NCBI RefSeq assembly: GCF_001476895.1
Contig: NZ_LDTB01000016.1
Span: 1-44,832, forward strand
Direction of reading: 5' to 3'
Source of the DNA: Sphingomonas endophytica
Lineage (GTDB): Bacteria > Pseudomonadota > Alphaproteobacteria > Sphingomonadales > Sphingomonadaceae
DNA: 44,832 nt
Under the pieces are notes generated by a model. That model did not search any database. It saw only the letters and a list, made by a program, of their open reading frames with translations, and was not told the origin of the DNA. This document shows, in pieces, positions 15,837 to 24,247 of the stretch. A program made the position numbers and the translations under genes. Position 1 is the first letter of the stretch, and every line of letters begins with the position of its first letter.

Positions 15837-16240
15837 AGAACGAGGCGCCGCACGGCCCCGAGCGGCGGGGCTTTCGTCATCGCATCCGCGAATTGCGCGT
15901 CACGCTCTGGACGCTGATCGTCCCGCCGAGCGTATGGGCGGTGCATTTCCTGTTCTGCTATCTCTGGGCGGCGGTGAGTTGCGCCAAGCTGGGTGAACTG
16001 CCGCGCTTCACCGTCGCCTTCGTGATCGGAACGGTGGTGGCGGAGGCGATCATCCTGGCCTCGGGATGGATCGCGTGGTTGCAGACGCACACGCCGGGCG
16101 ATCCCGCGCCCCACGATCAGGGGACCGATGTCGACCGACTGCGCTTCCTCGCGATGTCGACGCTTCTGCTGGCGGGGCTGAGCTTCATCGCGGTGATCTT
16201 CACCGCGGTGCCGGCGCTGATGTTGACGGACTGCCGGTGA
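15833..16240 (+). CDS. Uncharacterised small membrane protein of the cox operon
   Basis: I do not recognise a named family. The 135-residue product has a basic, hydrophilic first 25 residues and then about three hydrophobic segments: LWTLIVPPSVWAVHFLFCYL, FTVAFVIGTVVAEAIILASG and FLAMSTLLLAGLSFIAVIFT. A hydrophilic loop with HTPGDPAPHDQ precedes the last one. Two cysteines (CYLWAAVSC) lie in or near the first helix. It overlaps the fused subunit I-III gene by 4 bases (ATGA) and ctaG by one base (TGATG). This tight coupling suggests a small oxidase subunit, such as a stand-in for subunit IV, or an assembly factor. That role is inference from position only. Confidence 0.75.
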   Translation: MKNEAPHGPERRGFRHRIRELRVTLWTLIVPPSVWAVHFLFCYLWAAVSCAKLGELPRFTVAFVIGTVVAEAIILASGWIAWLQTHTPGDPAPHDQGTDVDRLRFLAMSTLLLAGLSFIAVIFTAVPALMLTDCR

Positions 16241-16809
16241 TGCTGACGGTCGGGATCGTGCTGGCGGTCGCCTCGACGCTGCTGGGGTTGGTCGGGCTGG
16301 GGATGACCGGGCATATGGCGGCGCATATGGGCGCGGTGGCGGTCGCCGCGCCGGTGTTGGCGCTCTCCACCTCCCGCCTTCGCGACCACGGTGGGCAAGG
16401 TGCGGGCAGCCCGCTCACTTGGGCGACCATCGAGTTCGTCGTCGTCTGGGCGTGGCACGCGCCCGCGTTGCGCGAACTGGCCGATACGCATGTCGCGCTC
16501 GCGCTGGTCGAGCAGGCGATGTTCCTCGGTGTCGGCGTCGGGCTGTGGCGCGCCGCGCTCGCGCATCCGGCCGGCGGCGTGGCGGCGCTGCTGCTCACCT
16601 CGATGCACATGACCCTGCTCGGCGCGCTGATCGGGCTGGCGTCGCGGCCGCTCTATGTGATGATGGCGATGCATCCCGCGCCGGGGCTGGACGCCGTTGC
16701 CGATCAGCAGTTGGGCGGCGTCGTCATGCTGACGGTCGGCGGCGCGGTCTATTGTCTGGGCGGGCTGGCGCTGCTCGGCACCTTGTTGCGGGAGCGCGCG
16801 GCGGCATGA
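16240..16809 (+). CDS. ctaG: Cytochrome c oxidase assembly factor CtaG (Caa3_CtaG type)
   Basis: The 189-residue integral membrane protein has about five helices. It carries conserved histidine-rich membrane motifs of the Caa3_CtaG family: GHMAAHM near the N-terminus, VVWAWHAPALRELA in the middle and SMHMTLLGALIGLASRPLY later. This family is distinct from the periplasmic Cox11-type CtaG. It is linked genetically to caa3 oxidases, where it is needed for CuB assembly. The product is shorter than the roughly 300-residue Bacillus protein, as in many proteobacterial homologues. The ATG overlaps the preceding stop, and the stop overlaps the cytochrome gene by 4 bases, so all belong to one operon. 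Confidence 0.85.
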   Translation: MLTVGIVLAVASTLLGLVGLGMTGHMAAHMGAVAVAAPVLALSTSRLRDHGGQGAGSPLTWATIEFVVVWAWHAPALRELADTHVALALVEQAMFLGVGVGLWRAALAHPAGGVAALLLTSMHMTLLGALIGLASRPLYVMMAMHPAPGLDAVADQQLGGVVMLTVGGAVYCLGGLALLGTLLRERAAA

Positions 16810-17882
16810 CGATCCGGCTGACATGGAAGCGCGTGCTGGCGACGCTCGCCGGACTGGCGGCGGCGGGGTTGCTGTTCGCCTGGTCGGGGATCTTCAACAT
16901 CGCCGCCTCGTCCGGGCACTGGGCGATCACCGACTGGTTCCTGCACTGGACGATGCGCAACTCGGTGAAGACGCACGCCTTCTTCGATTCGCCCAGCGAT
17001 CCGATCGCCACCGAGGGGCAATTGGTCAGCGCCGCCGGCCATTTCGCCGCCGCTTGTGCCAGCTGTCACGGCGCGCCGGGGCAGCGGCCGTCAACCGTGA
17101 TGCAGAAGGCGACCCCGCCCGCGCCCGATCTGTCGGTCAATGCCAGGAAGTGGAGCGACGCGCAGCTCTTCTACATCCTGCGCCACGGCGTGAAATATAC
17201 CGGCATGCCCGCCTGGGCGGCGGAGGGTCGCGACGACGAGATCCGGCGGATGGTCGCCTTCGTCCGTCGCCTGCCGGGCATGACCCCCGCGCAATACCGG
17301 TCGCTCAGCGGGCAGACCGACGGCGCGGGGGCGCAAGGAGCGGGCACCACCGATGCCCGGGCGCTCGGCAGTAACGTGCTGGCGGGCTGCGTCGCGTGTC
17401 ATGGCGCGGACGGGCGCGGGCGGGGACAGCGCGACATCCCGATCCTGGGCGGGCAGCGCGCGGGCTATCTGGAGGCCGCGCTGGCCGCCTATGCCGACGG
17501 ACGCCGGGCGAGTGCGGTGATGGCGAATGCCGCCGCGACGCTGACGCCCGGGGAACGGCGCGCGCTGGCGGCCCATTTCGCGGCGCTTCCCGGCCTGCCC
17601 GGCACAGCCGGCATGGATAGCCGCGCGCGCACCATCGTCGAGCGCGGCCTCCCGCAATGGCAGCTCCCGGCCTGCGCGAGCTGCCACGGCGCCGGGAAGC
17701 CGCAGCCGGTGCTCACCGGTCAGCGCGCAGGGTATATCGCCGCGCGGCTGCGTTACTGGAAGGGCGACGGCAAGGAGATCGATGCGCGTCTGCCGCAGAA
17801 CGTCATGCCGGTGATCGCGCGCCGCATCCCCGAAGAGATGATCGACCCGCTGGCCCGCTACCTGGCGGGGGAGACACGTTGA
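16806..17882 (+). CDS. Membrane-anchored triheme c-type cytochrome
   Basis: The 358-residue protein has one N-terminal helix that acts as an uncleaved anchor or signal. Three c-heme sites follow: CASCH at 84-88, CVACH at 195-199 and CASCH at 290-294. The layout suggests three class I cytochrome domains; the second and third resemble the diheme c4-like type, with ILGGQRAGYLEAAL and VLTGQRAGYIAARL repeats. It would carry electrons in the periplasm, plausibly to the CuA/cytochrome c domain of the oxidase encoded upstream. It is the last gene of the cox operon, overlapping ctaG by 4 bases, and is followed at once by a hairpin. Confidence 0.9.
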   Translation: MTIRLTWKRVLATLAGLAAAGLLFAWSGIFNIAASSGHWAITDWFLHWTMRNSVKTHAFFDSPSDPIATEGQLVSAAGHFAAACASCHGAPGQRPSTVMQKATPPAPDLSVNARKWSDAQLFYILRHGVKYTGMPAWAAEGRDDEIRRMVAFVRRLPGMTPAQYRSLSGQTDGAGAQGAGTTDARALGSNVLAGCVACHGADGRGRGQRDIPILGGQRAGYLEAALAAYADGRRASAVMANAAATLTPGERRALAAHFAALPGLPGTAGMDSRARTIVERGLPQWQLPACASCHGAGKPQPVLTGQRAGYIAARLRYWKGDGKEIDARLPQNVMPVIARRIPEEMIDPLARYLAGETR

Positions 17883-17888
17883 TCCAAA

Positions 17889-17914
17889 GCAAGCGCCGGC
17901 CAACGCGCGCTTGC
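17889..17914 (+). terminator. Hairpin after the cox operon
   Basis: GCAAGCGC (17889-17896) and GCGCTTGC (17907-17914) form a perfect 8-base stem with a 10-base loop, 7 bases after the triheme cytochrome stop. There is no T run, so it is a possible weak or Rho-assisted terminator or a 3'-end stabiliser. Confidence 0.45.
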
Positions 17915-17993
17915 ATCTGAGAACCGCGCCGTCATTCTCCTTGCCCTATAGCAGCCCGTCCCGGCACAGCCGTCGGATGGACAAGGAGGCCGG

Positions 17994-19547
17994 GTGAGGG
18001 CGGAGGCGCACGACGAAACCGATCTGCTGGCAACACTGGCGCGCAAGAACGCGGTGTTGCAGGCGATCAATCGCATCTTTCACGAGGCGTTGGGGGCGAC
18101 GACCGAAGAAGCGCTGGGCCGATTGTGTCTGGCGGTCGCGGAGGATGTGACCGGCGCGTCGTTCAGCTTCATGGCGGAGCTCAACCCGGCGCGCGACAAG
18201 TTGCACGATCTGGCAATCAGCGACCGGGCCTGGGCGACCTTCAACCGCGACTGGGCGGGAGAGGCGCCGCTGGCGGTGCCGAGCCATCTGGAGCTTCACG
18301 GCCTGTATGCGCGCGTCATCTTCGATGAAGCCAGCGTGATCGCCAACCATCCCGCCGACCATCCGGACAGCATCGGCACGCCGCACGGTCATCCCCAACT
18401 CGAGTCGTTTCTGGGCGTTCCGCTCCACCGGAAGGGCAAGGTGATCGGGGTGCTGGGGCTGGGCAATCGCGCCGGCGGATTTCGCGAGATCGACCAGCTG
18501 GCGGTGGAGGAACTGGCCCCCGCGATCGTGCAGGCGCTGTGCAGCAAGCGCGACGAACTGGCGCTGCGCGAAAGCGAGCAGATCCGCCGTGTGAGCATGT
18601 CGCTGGTCCCGGCCATGCTCTGGCGCACCGATGCGCATGGCAGGAACCGGGTGTCGAACGGCCAGTGGGAACTGGTCACGGGGATGACCGACGACGGCCA
18701 GACATCTGACTGGTTGAAGGCCGTCCATCCCGACGATCGCGAGCGGACCACCACCGCGCTGCGCCGATCCTATGCGACCGGCGAAGCGATGGAGCTGCAG
18801 TTTCGTGTGCGCGGCCGTGAAGGCCAGTATCGCTGGTACCTCTGCCGTAAGGTGCGGGTGGGCGACATCGCCGGCTCCGGCGAACAATGGTTCGGCGCGG
18901 CGACCGACGTGCACGACATGCATCTGCTGGAGGAGCGGCAGCGGCGGCTGGTCGCCGAGTTGCAGCACCGCGTCCGCAACATCCTGACGGTCGTGCGGTC
19001 GGTGTTCGCGCGCACCGTGGAGGCGGGGGGCGCGCTGGAGGATGCCGCGGATCATTTCCGCGGCCGGCTCGACGCGCTGGCACGCACGCAGGCGATCGTC
19101 ACGCAGACGGCGAGCGGGATGGTCGATCTGGAAAATCTGATCCGCGACGAACTGCTCAGCGTCGGCGTGGCGGATGGGGCCGCGCTGACGATCGACGGCC
19201 CGGACGTGCAGCTTCCGCCCAGGACGGCGGAGGCGATCGGGCTGGCCGTGCACGAACTGGCGATCAACGCGGTGAAATACGGCGCGCTGAAAATGGCCAA
19301 GGCGTCGCTCGACATCCGCTGGACGACTGATATGGATTGTGGTGACGGTCCGCGCGTTCACCTTATCTGGGTGGAAAGGGGAGTGCCGGCAGTAGCAATT
19401 TCGCCCGAGCGTCAGGGATTTGGCACCGAATTGATCCGAGAGGCGTTGCCTTATCAATACGGAGCCGACACCCATCTGACGTTCATGGGCGGTGGTGTGC
19501 GCTGTTCGATCTCGCTGCCTTTGCACGAAGAAGGGAAAACACACTGA
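17994..19547 (+). CDS. GAF-PAS sensor histidine kinase, HWE family
   Basis: A soluble 517-residue kinase. Residues about 20-185 form a GAF domain (GHPQLESFLGVPL, IGVLGLGNR), and about 195-310 a PAS domain ending in the typical PAC sequence. The HWE transmitter follows, with His325 in ELQHRVRNILTVVRSVFART, the N-box VHELAINAVKYGAL and the WxE-type HLIWVERG. HWE kinases in this group often act in light, general-stress or redox signalling; the ligand is unknown. The start is a GTG preceded by a strong AAGGAGG (17983-17989); no ATG fits. The stop overlaps a CTG that is probably the start of the receiver gene. Confidence 0.9.
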   Translation: MRAEAHDETDLLATLARKNAVLQAINRIFHEALGATTEEALGRLCLAVAEDVTGASFSFMAELNPARDKLHDLAISDRAWATFNRDWAGEAPLAVPSHLELHGLYARVIFDEASVIANHPADHPDSIGTPHGHPQLESFLGVPLHRKGKVIGVLGLGNRAGGFREIDQLAVEELAPAIVQALCSKRDELALRESEQIRRVSMSLVPAMLWRTDAHGRNRVSNGQWELVTGMTDDGQTSDWLKAVHPDDRERTTTALRRSYATGEAMELQFRVRGREGQYRWYLCRKVRVGDIAGSGEQWFGAATDVHDMHLLEERQRRLVAELQHRVRNILTVVRSVFARTVEAGGALEDAADHFRGRLDALARTQAIVTQTASGMVDLENLIRDELLSVGVADGAALTIDGPDVQLPPRTAEAIGLAVHELAINAVKYGALKMAKASLDIRWTTDMDCGDGPRVHLIWVERGVPAVAISPERQGFGTELIREALPYQYGADTHLTFMGGGVRCSISLPLHEEGKTH

Positions 19548-19927
19548 CCGTACCAATCAGCCTTGCGGGAAAACGCCTGCTGATCGTGGAGGACGAGTAT
19601 TTCATCGCTTCCGATTTGAAGCGCGCGTTGGAGGCGGAACAGGTGACCGTGGTGGGCCCGGTGGGCAGCGTGGCCGATGCGCTGCGCCTGATCGACCATG
19701 ATGGAGTGGACATCGCGATGCTGGACGTCAATCTGGGGACAGCGATGTGCTTTCCGGTCGCGGAGCGGCTGCGGGAATTGGGCGTACCGTTCATGTTCCT
19801 GACCGGCTATGACGACTGGGCGCTGCCGGATGTATTCCGGGATGTGCCCTTGCTGCCCAAGCCGTTCGTGGTCGGTGATGTGCTGGCGGCGGTACGCAGG
19901 CTGAGTGATTCGGAGACGGTGCAATGA
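19544..19927 (+). CDS. Single-domain response regulator, probable CTG start
   Basis: This is a receiver domain only: LLIVEDEYFIA (acidic pocket), phospho-acceptor in AMLDVNLG, FLTGYDD and LLPKPF (conserved Lys). The first ATG/GTG/TTG in frame is a GTG at 19586, but it is the Val inside strand beta-1 (LLIVED), so starting there would destroy the fold. Upstream, in frame and without a stop, is TVPISLAGKR, preceded by CTG at 19544. That CTG overlaps the kinase stop as CTGA, just as ATGA does elsewhere here, and GAAGAAGGG lies upstream. I therefore choose CTG (127 aa). It is probably the phosphorylation partner of the HWE kinase. Confidence 0.82.
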   Translation: MTVPISLAGKRLLIVEDEYFIASDLKRALEAEQVTVVGPVGSVADALRLIDHDGVDIAMLDVNLGTAMCFPVAERLRELGVPFMFLTGYDDWALPDVFRDVPLLPKPFVVGDVLAAVRRLSDSETVQ

Positions 19928-20640
19928 TCCGGGGACAGGTACGCGGCGAGGTCCGCAGTCCGGCGCTGACGCGGCTGGGCGCGCTCGCGTCGCTCGATCA
20001 GGCGGCGCACGAGGCGCTGGTCGCCGCGATGGAGGAAACGCGCAGCGTCCGCGTCCGCCGCGACCTGATGACCGAGGGGCGGGAGATTCTCCAGCCGCTG
20101 CTGCTGCTGTCGGGCTGGGCGGCGCGCGTGCGCCTGTTGCCCGACGGGCGGCGGCAATTTCTGAGCTTTCTGCTCCCCGGCGATCTGATCGGTGCGTGCG
20201 ATCATCCGCACGCGCTGGCGGTGTCGACGGTGGTGGCGATGTCGGACGTACAGGTCTGTCCGTTGCCGCATGCCGAACCGGGAACCCCGCTGCACGTCGC
20301 CTATGCCATCAGCCGTGCGATGGACGAGGGGCACCTGCTGGCGCAGATCACGCGGCTGGGGCGGTTGAACGCGCAGGAGCGGATCAGCGACCTGCTGCTG
20401 GAACTGTACGAGCGCCTGACGCTGAACGGCACCGTCCATGGCAACGGATTCGACCTGCCGCTCACGCAGGAGACGCTGGCCGACGCGCTGGGGCTGACCT
20501 CCGTTCACGTCAACCGCATGTTGCAGCAGGCCCGGCGCGAGGGCGATCTGCAATGGCGGGTCGGGCATGTGCGGCTGACCGATCCGGCGGGCCTCGCGCG
20601 CAAGATCGGCCATGTGGCGGTCCGCGTCTCGGAACGCTGA
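19924..20640 (+). CDS. Crp/Fnr family transcriptional regulator
   Basis: The 238-residue product has a cyclic-nucleotide-binding-like beta-roll (LLSGWAARVRLLPDGRRQFLSFLLPGDLIG) and a C-terminal winged helix with LTQETLADALGLTSVHVNRMLQQAR. The FNR iron-sulfur cysteines and the cAMP-contact residues of true Crp are not evident. It belongs to the large Crp-like group frequent in sphingomonads and rhizobia. It overlaps the receiver gene by 4 bases (ATGA), so kinase, receiver and this regulator come from one transcript. Regulation of the preceding cytochrome genes is possible but not demonstrated. Confidence 0.88.
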   Translation: MIRGQVRGEVRSPALTRLGALASLDQAAHEALVAAMEETRSVRVRRDLMTEGREILQPLLLLSGWAARVRLLPDGRRQFLSFLLPGDLIGACDHPHALAVSTVVAMSDVQVCPLPHAEPGTPLHVAYAISRAMDEGHLLAQITRLGRLNAQERISDLLLELYERLTLNGTVHGNGFDLPLTQETLADALGLTSVHVNRMLQQARREGDLQWRVGHVRLTDPAGLARKIGHVAVRVSER

Positions 20641-20658
20641 CGCGCGCTCTTACCTGGC

Positions 20659-21234
20659 ATGAGCGAATCTGACCCGGGCGGCCGCGTCATGCGGCGCGAC
20701 GCGCTGGCGCGTCGCGCCGCGCTGATCGAGGCGGCGCGGATCTGTTTCGCGCGCTCGGGCTATTTCGTGCCGCTGGAGGAGGTGGCGGACTGCGCCGGCG
20801 TCGGGCGCGGCACCTTCTATCGCAACTTCAAGGATCGCATGGCGCTGGCGCTGGCGGTGTTCGAGCGCGAGATCGACCGGTTCGGGCGGCTGGTCGATCC
20901 GTCCCTGCCGCTCGATCGTGCGCTGACCCGACTCGTCGTCGAGGGGGCGGAGGGCACGCGGTTGTTCACGCGGCTGGCGATCGACATGCCGCTCGACGGC
21001 GAGAATCGCGCGGCGTTCGACAGCCTGCGTGCCCGGCTGGAGCGGATGATGGAGCCGCTGGTCGAGCGCGGGCATCGCGACGGCACGCTCGCGCCCGGCC
21101 TGGGCGCGCACGAACTGCTGCTGGCGATGCGGATGCTGGGTGCGATCCTGATCAAGACCGTCGATCGCGAGCATCGCGATACGCTGCTCGGCGAGGCGCT
21201 GGCGCTGCTGATGGTCGGGTTAGCGCCCCGCTGA
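20659..21234 (+). CDS. TetR family transcriptional regulator
   Basis: The 191-residue regulator has an N-terminal helix-turn-helix in VPLEEVADCAGVGRGTFYRNFKDR, typical of TetR proteins, and an all-helical ligand domain. It begins 18 bases after the Crp/Fnr gene. It ends convergent with the efflux operon, overlapping the outer-membrane-factor gene by 15 bases at the 3' ends. TetR proteins beside RND or EmrAB pumps usually repress them and are released by pump substrates. A CGGAC-N5-GTCCG palindrome before emrA is a possible operator, but the pairing is inference. Confidence 0.87.
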   Translation: MSESDPGGRVMRRDALARRAALIEAARICFARSGYFVPLEEVADCAGVGRGTFYRNFKDRMALALAVFEREIDRFGRLVDPSLPLDRALTRLVVEGAEGTRLFTRLAIDMPLDGENRAAFDSLRARLERMMEPLVERGHRDGTLAPGLGAHELLLAMRMLGAILIKTVDREHRDTLLGEALALLMVGLAPR

Positions 21235-22662
21235 CGGATCGGTCCAGCCCAGGCCGAGGCTTTTCTGGATCGCGATATAGCCGTTGGCGAGCTGCGCCCG
21301 CGCCTGCGCCACGCCGATCGCGGCGGACAGCTGCTGCCGCTCGATATCGAGCTGATCGAAGGTCGTGCTGGTGCCCGCCGCCACACGCTGCGCGTTGAGG
21401 TTCGCCGCGCGCGCCGCCGATTGCTGGGCGAGCAGCAATTGCGCCAGCTGCGCGCGCGTGTTGCCGAAGCGCGACAGGCTGGTCTCGGCATCCTGCAGCG
21501 CCTCCAGCACGGTCTGGCGGTATTGCGCGGCGGCGGCATCGCGCTGCGCCTCCGACTGGCGGACGGCGGCGCGGTTGCGCCCGAAATCCAGGAACGACCA
21601 GTTGAGCATCGGCGCGGCCAATGTCGCCAGCTTCGACGGATCGAGCACGTCGCCGATGCCGGAGCCGCCCAGGCCGATGACGCCGAACAGCTTGAGCGAA
21701 GGGAACATGCGCGCGGTGGCGACGCCGATCTGCGCATTGCCGGCCGCCAGCGCGCGCTCGGCCGCGCGGATGTCGGGCCGGTGCGCGATCAGCGCGGCCG
21801 GATCGCCGATCGGCACCTGTGCGGGCGGTAGCGGCACCGCCCGCACAGGTGCCAGCGTCGCGTCGAGCGCGCCGGGCGACCGTCCGGTCAGGATCGCGAG
21901 CTGGCCCTCATATTCCTCGATCTGCGCGGCAAGCGGGATGGTCTGCGCATCGGTGGTGTCGAGCTGGTTCTGCAACCGCTCGACCTGGAGCTTCGACACC
22001 GTCCCCGCGCCGTAACGCTGTTGCATCAGCGCGAGCTGGCGGCGTTGCAGCGCGCTGGACTGCGCGTTCAGCCGCGCGCGCGCCTGTACGTCGCGCAGTG
22101 CCACATAGGCCTGCGCGACCTGCGCCGACAGCGTGACCTGCGCGTCGGCAAGCTGCGCGAACCGCTGCTCCGTGGTGGCGCGGCGCTGTTCCAGCGAGCG
22201 GCGACCGCCGCCGAACAGGTCCGGCTCCCACGACGCCATGCCGCCCAGATTGTAGAAGTCGAGCGACGTGTCGCCCCCAGCTCCGCCGCCCTGCTGCGCG
22301 CCGCCCAGATCGGTGCCGGGCAGTCGCGCGTTGAGATAGACCGCGCTCGCGCTGACGCTCGGCAGCCGCGCCGCGCGCTGTTGCTGATATTGCGCCTGCG
22401 CCGCGCGCAGATTGGCCTCCGCCGCGTCGATCGATGGGCTGTGTGCCAGCGCATCGTCGACCAGCGCGGTCAGCGTCGCATCGCCCAGCGCTTCCCACCA
22501 GCGTGCAAGGCCGGGGGCGGGGGTGAAGGCGACGTCCTTCGCGCGGACGAAGCTGCCGCGCGTCGCCGCGTCGGAGGCGACGGCGGGCGGCCCCTTGTAA
22601 TCGGGGCCGACGGTGCAGGCGCCCAGCAGCGTGAGGGCGATCAGCGGAAGTGCGTGGCGCAT
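21220..22662 (-). CDS. Outer-membrane efflux lipoprotein, NodT/OprM type
   Basis: The 480-residue protein starts with a lipoprotein signal ending LLGAC and continues TVGPDYKGPP, the classic beginning of NodT-family outer-membrane factors. Two repeated helical-hairpin regions follow (for example QYQQQRAARLPSVSASAVY and IGVATARMFPSLKLFGVIG), which form the TolC-like tunnel. It completes a tripartite pump with EmrA and EmrB. Its ATG overlaps the emrB stop by one base, so it is the third gene of the operon. Confidence 0.92.
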   Translation of the reverse strand: MRHALPLIALTLLGACTVGPDYKGPPAVASDAATRGSFVRAKDVAFTPAPGLARWWEALGDATLTALVDDALAHSPSIDAAEANLRAAQAQYQQQRAARLPSVSASAVYLNARLPGTDLGGAQQGGGAGGDTSLDFYNLGGMASWEPDLFGGGRRSLEQRRATTEQRFAQLADAQVTLSAQVAQAYVALRDVQARARLNAQSSALQRRQLALMQQRYGAGTVSKLQVERLQNQLDTTDAQTIPLAAQIEEYEGQLAILTGRSPGALDATLAPVRAVPLPPAQVPIGDPAALIAHRPDIRAAERALAAGNAQIGVATARMFPSLKLFGVIGLGGSGIGDVLDPSKLATLAAPMLNWSFLDFGRNRAAVRQSEAQRDAAAAQYRQTVLEALQDAETSLSRFGNTRAQLAQLLLAQQSAARAANLNAQRVAAGTSTTFDQLDIERQQLSAAIGVAQARAQLANGYIAIQKSLGLGWTDPSAGR

Positions 22663-24245
22663 CAGTGCATCGCCGCCGGAGCGGCGCCCTTGGGTAGGGG
22701 GCGGAGGAACAGCACCAGCGGCAATACCGCCAGCGTTCCCATGCCCATGATCCAGAAGATATCGTTATAGGTCATCACCAGCGCCTGCCCCTGGATCTGC
22801 TGACCCAGCGCGCGCAGCGCGGTCGGCGCGCCGCCCAGCGAGCGGGCGGTGGCGGCCATGTAATCCTGCACGCCGACCGAATTGGCGTTCAGCGACTCCT
22901 CGATCCGCCGCGCATGGAACCACGATCGCTGATCCTGGAGGATCGCGATCCCGGCCAGCGCGAAGCTGCCGCCGAGGTTGCGCATCGCGCTGAACAGCCC
23001 GGAGGCGTCGCCCGCCTCGGACGGCGGGACCGAGCGGATCGCCGCCTGGCTCAGGAACAGCATCGCCAGGATCTGCCCCACCCCGCGCAGCAGTTGCGAA
23101 GCCGTGAAGTCGTGCCCGACCGAGTCGATCGTGAGATGCGAGTCCAGCAGCGCCGACCCGCCCATGATCAGCAACCCGGCGCCCACGGCGACGCGGATGT
23201 CGACGCGTACCAGCAGGATCGGGACGATCGCCATCATCACGAAGCTGGGAATGCCGGCCAGCAACACCACCTTGCCCGATTGCAGCGCGTTGTAATTGGC
23301 GATCGCGGCCAGGAACTGCGGGATGGCATAAGAGGTGCCGTACAGGACGATCCCCAGCACCAGCCCCATCACCGCCACCGATCCGAACTGCCGGTCGAGC
23401 AGCAGCTTGAGCTTGATGACCGGCTGGCGCGCCAGCACCTGCCCGGCGAACAGCAGCGCGAAGCCCAGCGCGGTGACGGCGAACATCCAGCGGATCAGTT
23501 CGGAGGAGAACCATTGCTCGCGCTGGCCTTCCTCCAGAAACACCGTCAGCCCGCCCAGCCCCAGCGCCAGTCCCAGGATCCCCAGCCAGTCCGCCTCGCG
23601 GAACAGGTGCAGTCGCGACGGTTCGTGCTTCAACCCGACCAGCAGCAGGAGCATCAGGATGCCGCAGATCGGCACGTTCAGGAAGAAGGCGTAGTGCCAG
23701 CTCACGTTTTCGGTCAGCCAGCCGCCGATCAGCGGCCCCAGCACCGGCCCCAGGATCGCGGTCATGCCGAATGCGGCGATGCCGATCGGTTGCTGCGACC
23801 GCGGCAGGCGCTGTGCGATGATCGTCTGCGCGGTCGGGATCATCGCTCCGCCGGTAAAGCCCTGACCGACGCGCCCGACGATCATCTGCATCAGCGAGGT
23901 CGAGGCGCCGCAGATCACCGAGAAGATCGTGAACAGCACCGCCGCGATCAGCAGGAAGGTGCGCAGGCCCAGCAATCGCTGCAACCACGCGGCCATCGGG
24001 ATGACGACGATCTCCGCGACCAGATACGCGGTGGCGATCCACGTTCCCTCCGTCCCGCTCGCACCGATTTCGCCCTGGATCGTCGGCAGCGAGGAATTGA
24101 CGATCGAGATGTCGAGCGTCGCCATGAACGCGCCCAGCGTCCCCGCCGCGACCGCCATCCACGCGGCAAAATCGGCGCGTTCCGCCCCGCCCGCCGGCAG
24201 GTCGGCGCGGGGAGCGACAGGCGAAGGGGCGGCGGCGCTGGCCAC
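22662..24245 (-). CDS. emrB: Multidrug MFS efflux pump, DHA2 family (EmrB/QacA)
   Basis: The 527-residue inner-membrane protein has about 14 helices. It carries the DHA2 motifs LDISIVNSSLPTIQGEIG (motif D1), GRVGQGFTGGAMIPTAQTI (motif B-like) and ILGPVLGPLIGGWLTENVSW (motif C of drug exporters). It exports hydrophobic compounds using the proton gradient, joined to EmrA and the outer-membrane factor. The start is a GTG at 24245, 2 bases after the emrA stop; an open frame continues upstream only as an out-of-register reading of emrA. The length matches E. coli EmrB (512 aa). Confidence 0.92.
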   Translation of the reverse strand: MASAAAPSPVAPRADLPAGGAERADFAAWMAVAAGTLGAFMATLDISIVNSSLPTIQGEIGASGTEGTWIATAYLVAEIVVIPMAAWLQRLLGLRTFLLIAAVLFTIFSVICGASTSLMQMIVGRVGQGFTGGAMIPTAQTIIAQRLPRSQQPIGIAAFGMTAILGPVLGPLIGGWLTENVSWHYAFFLNVPICGILMLLLLVGLKHEPSRLHLFREADWLGILGLALGLGGLTVFLEEGQREQWFSSELIRWMFAVTALGFALLFAGQVLARQPVIKLKLLLDRQFGSVAVMGLVLGIVLYGTSYAIPQFLAAIANYNALQSGKVVLLAGIPSFVMMAIVPILLVRVDIRVAVGAGLLIMGGSALLDSHLTIDSVGHDFTASQLLRGVGQILAMLFLSQAAIRSVPPSEAGDASGLFSAMRNLGGSFALAGIAILQDQRSWFHARRIEESLNANSVGVQDYMAATARSLGGAPTALRALGQQIQGQALVMTYNDIFWIMGMGTLAVLPLVLFLRPLPKGAAPAAMH

Positions 24246-24247
24246 GT

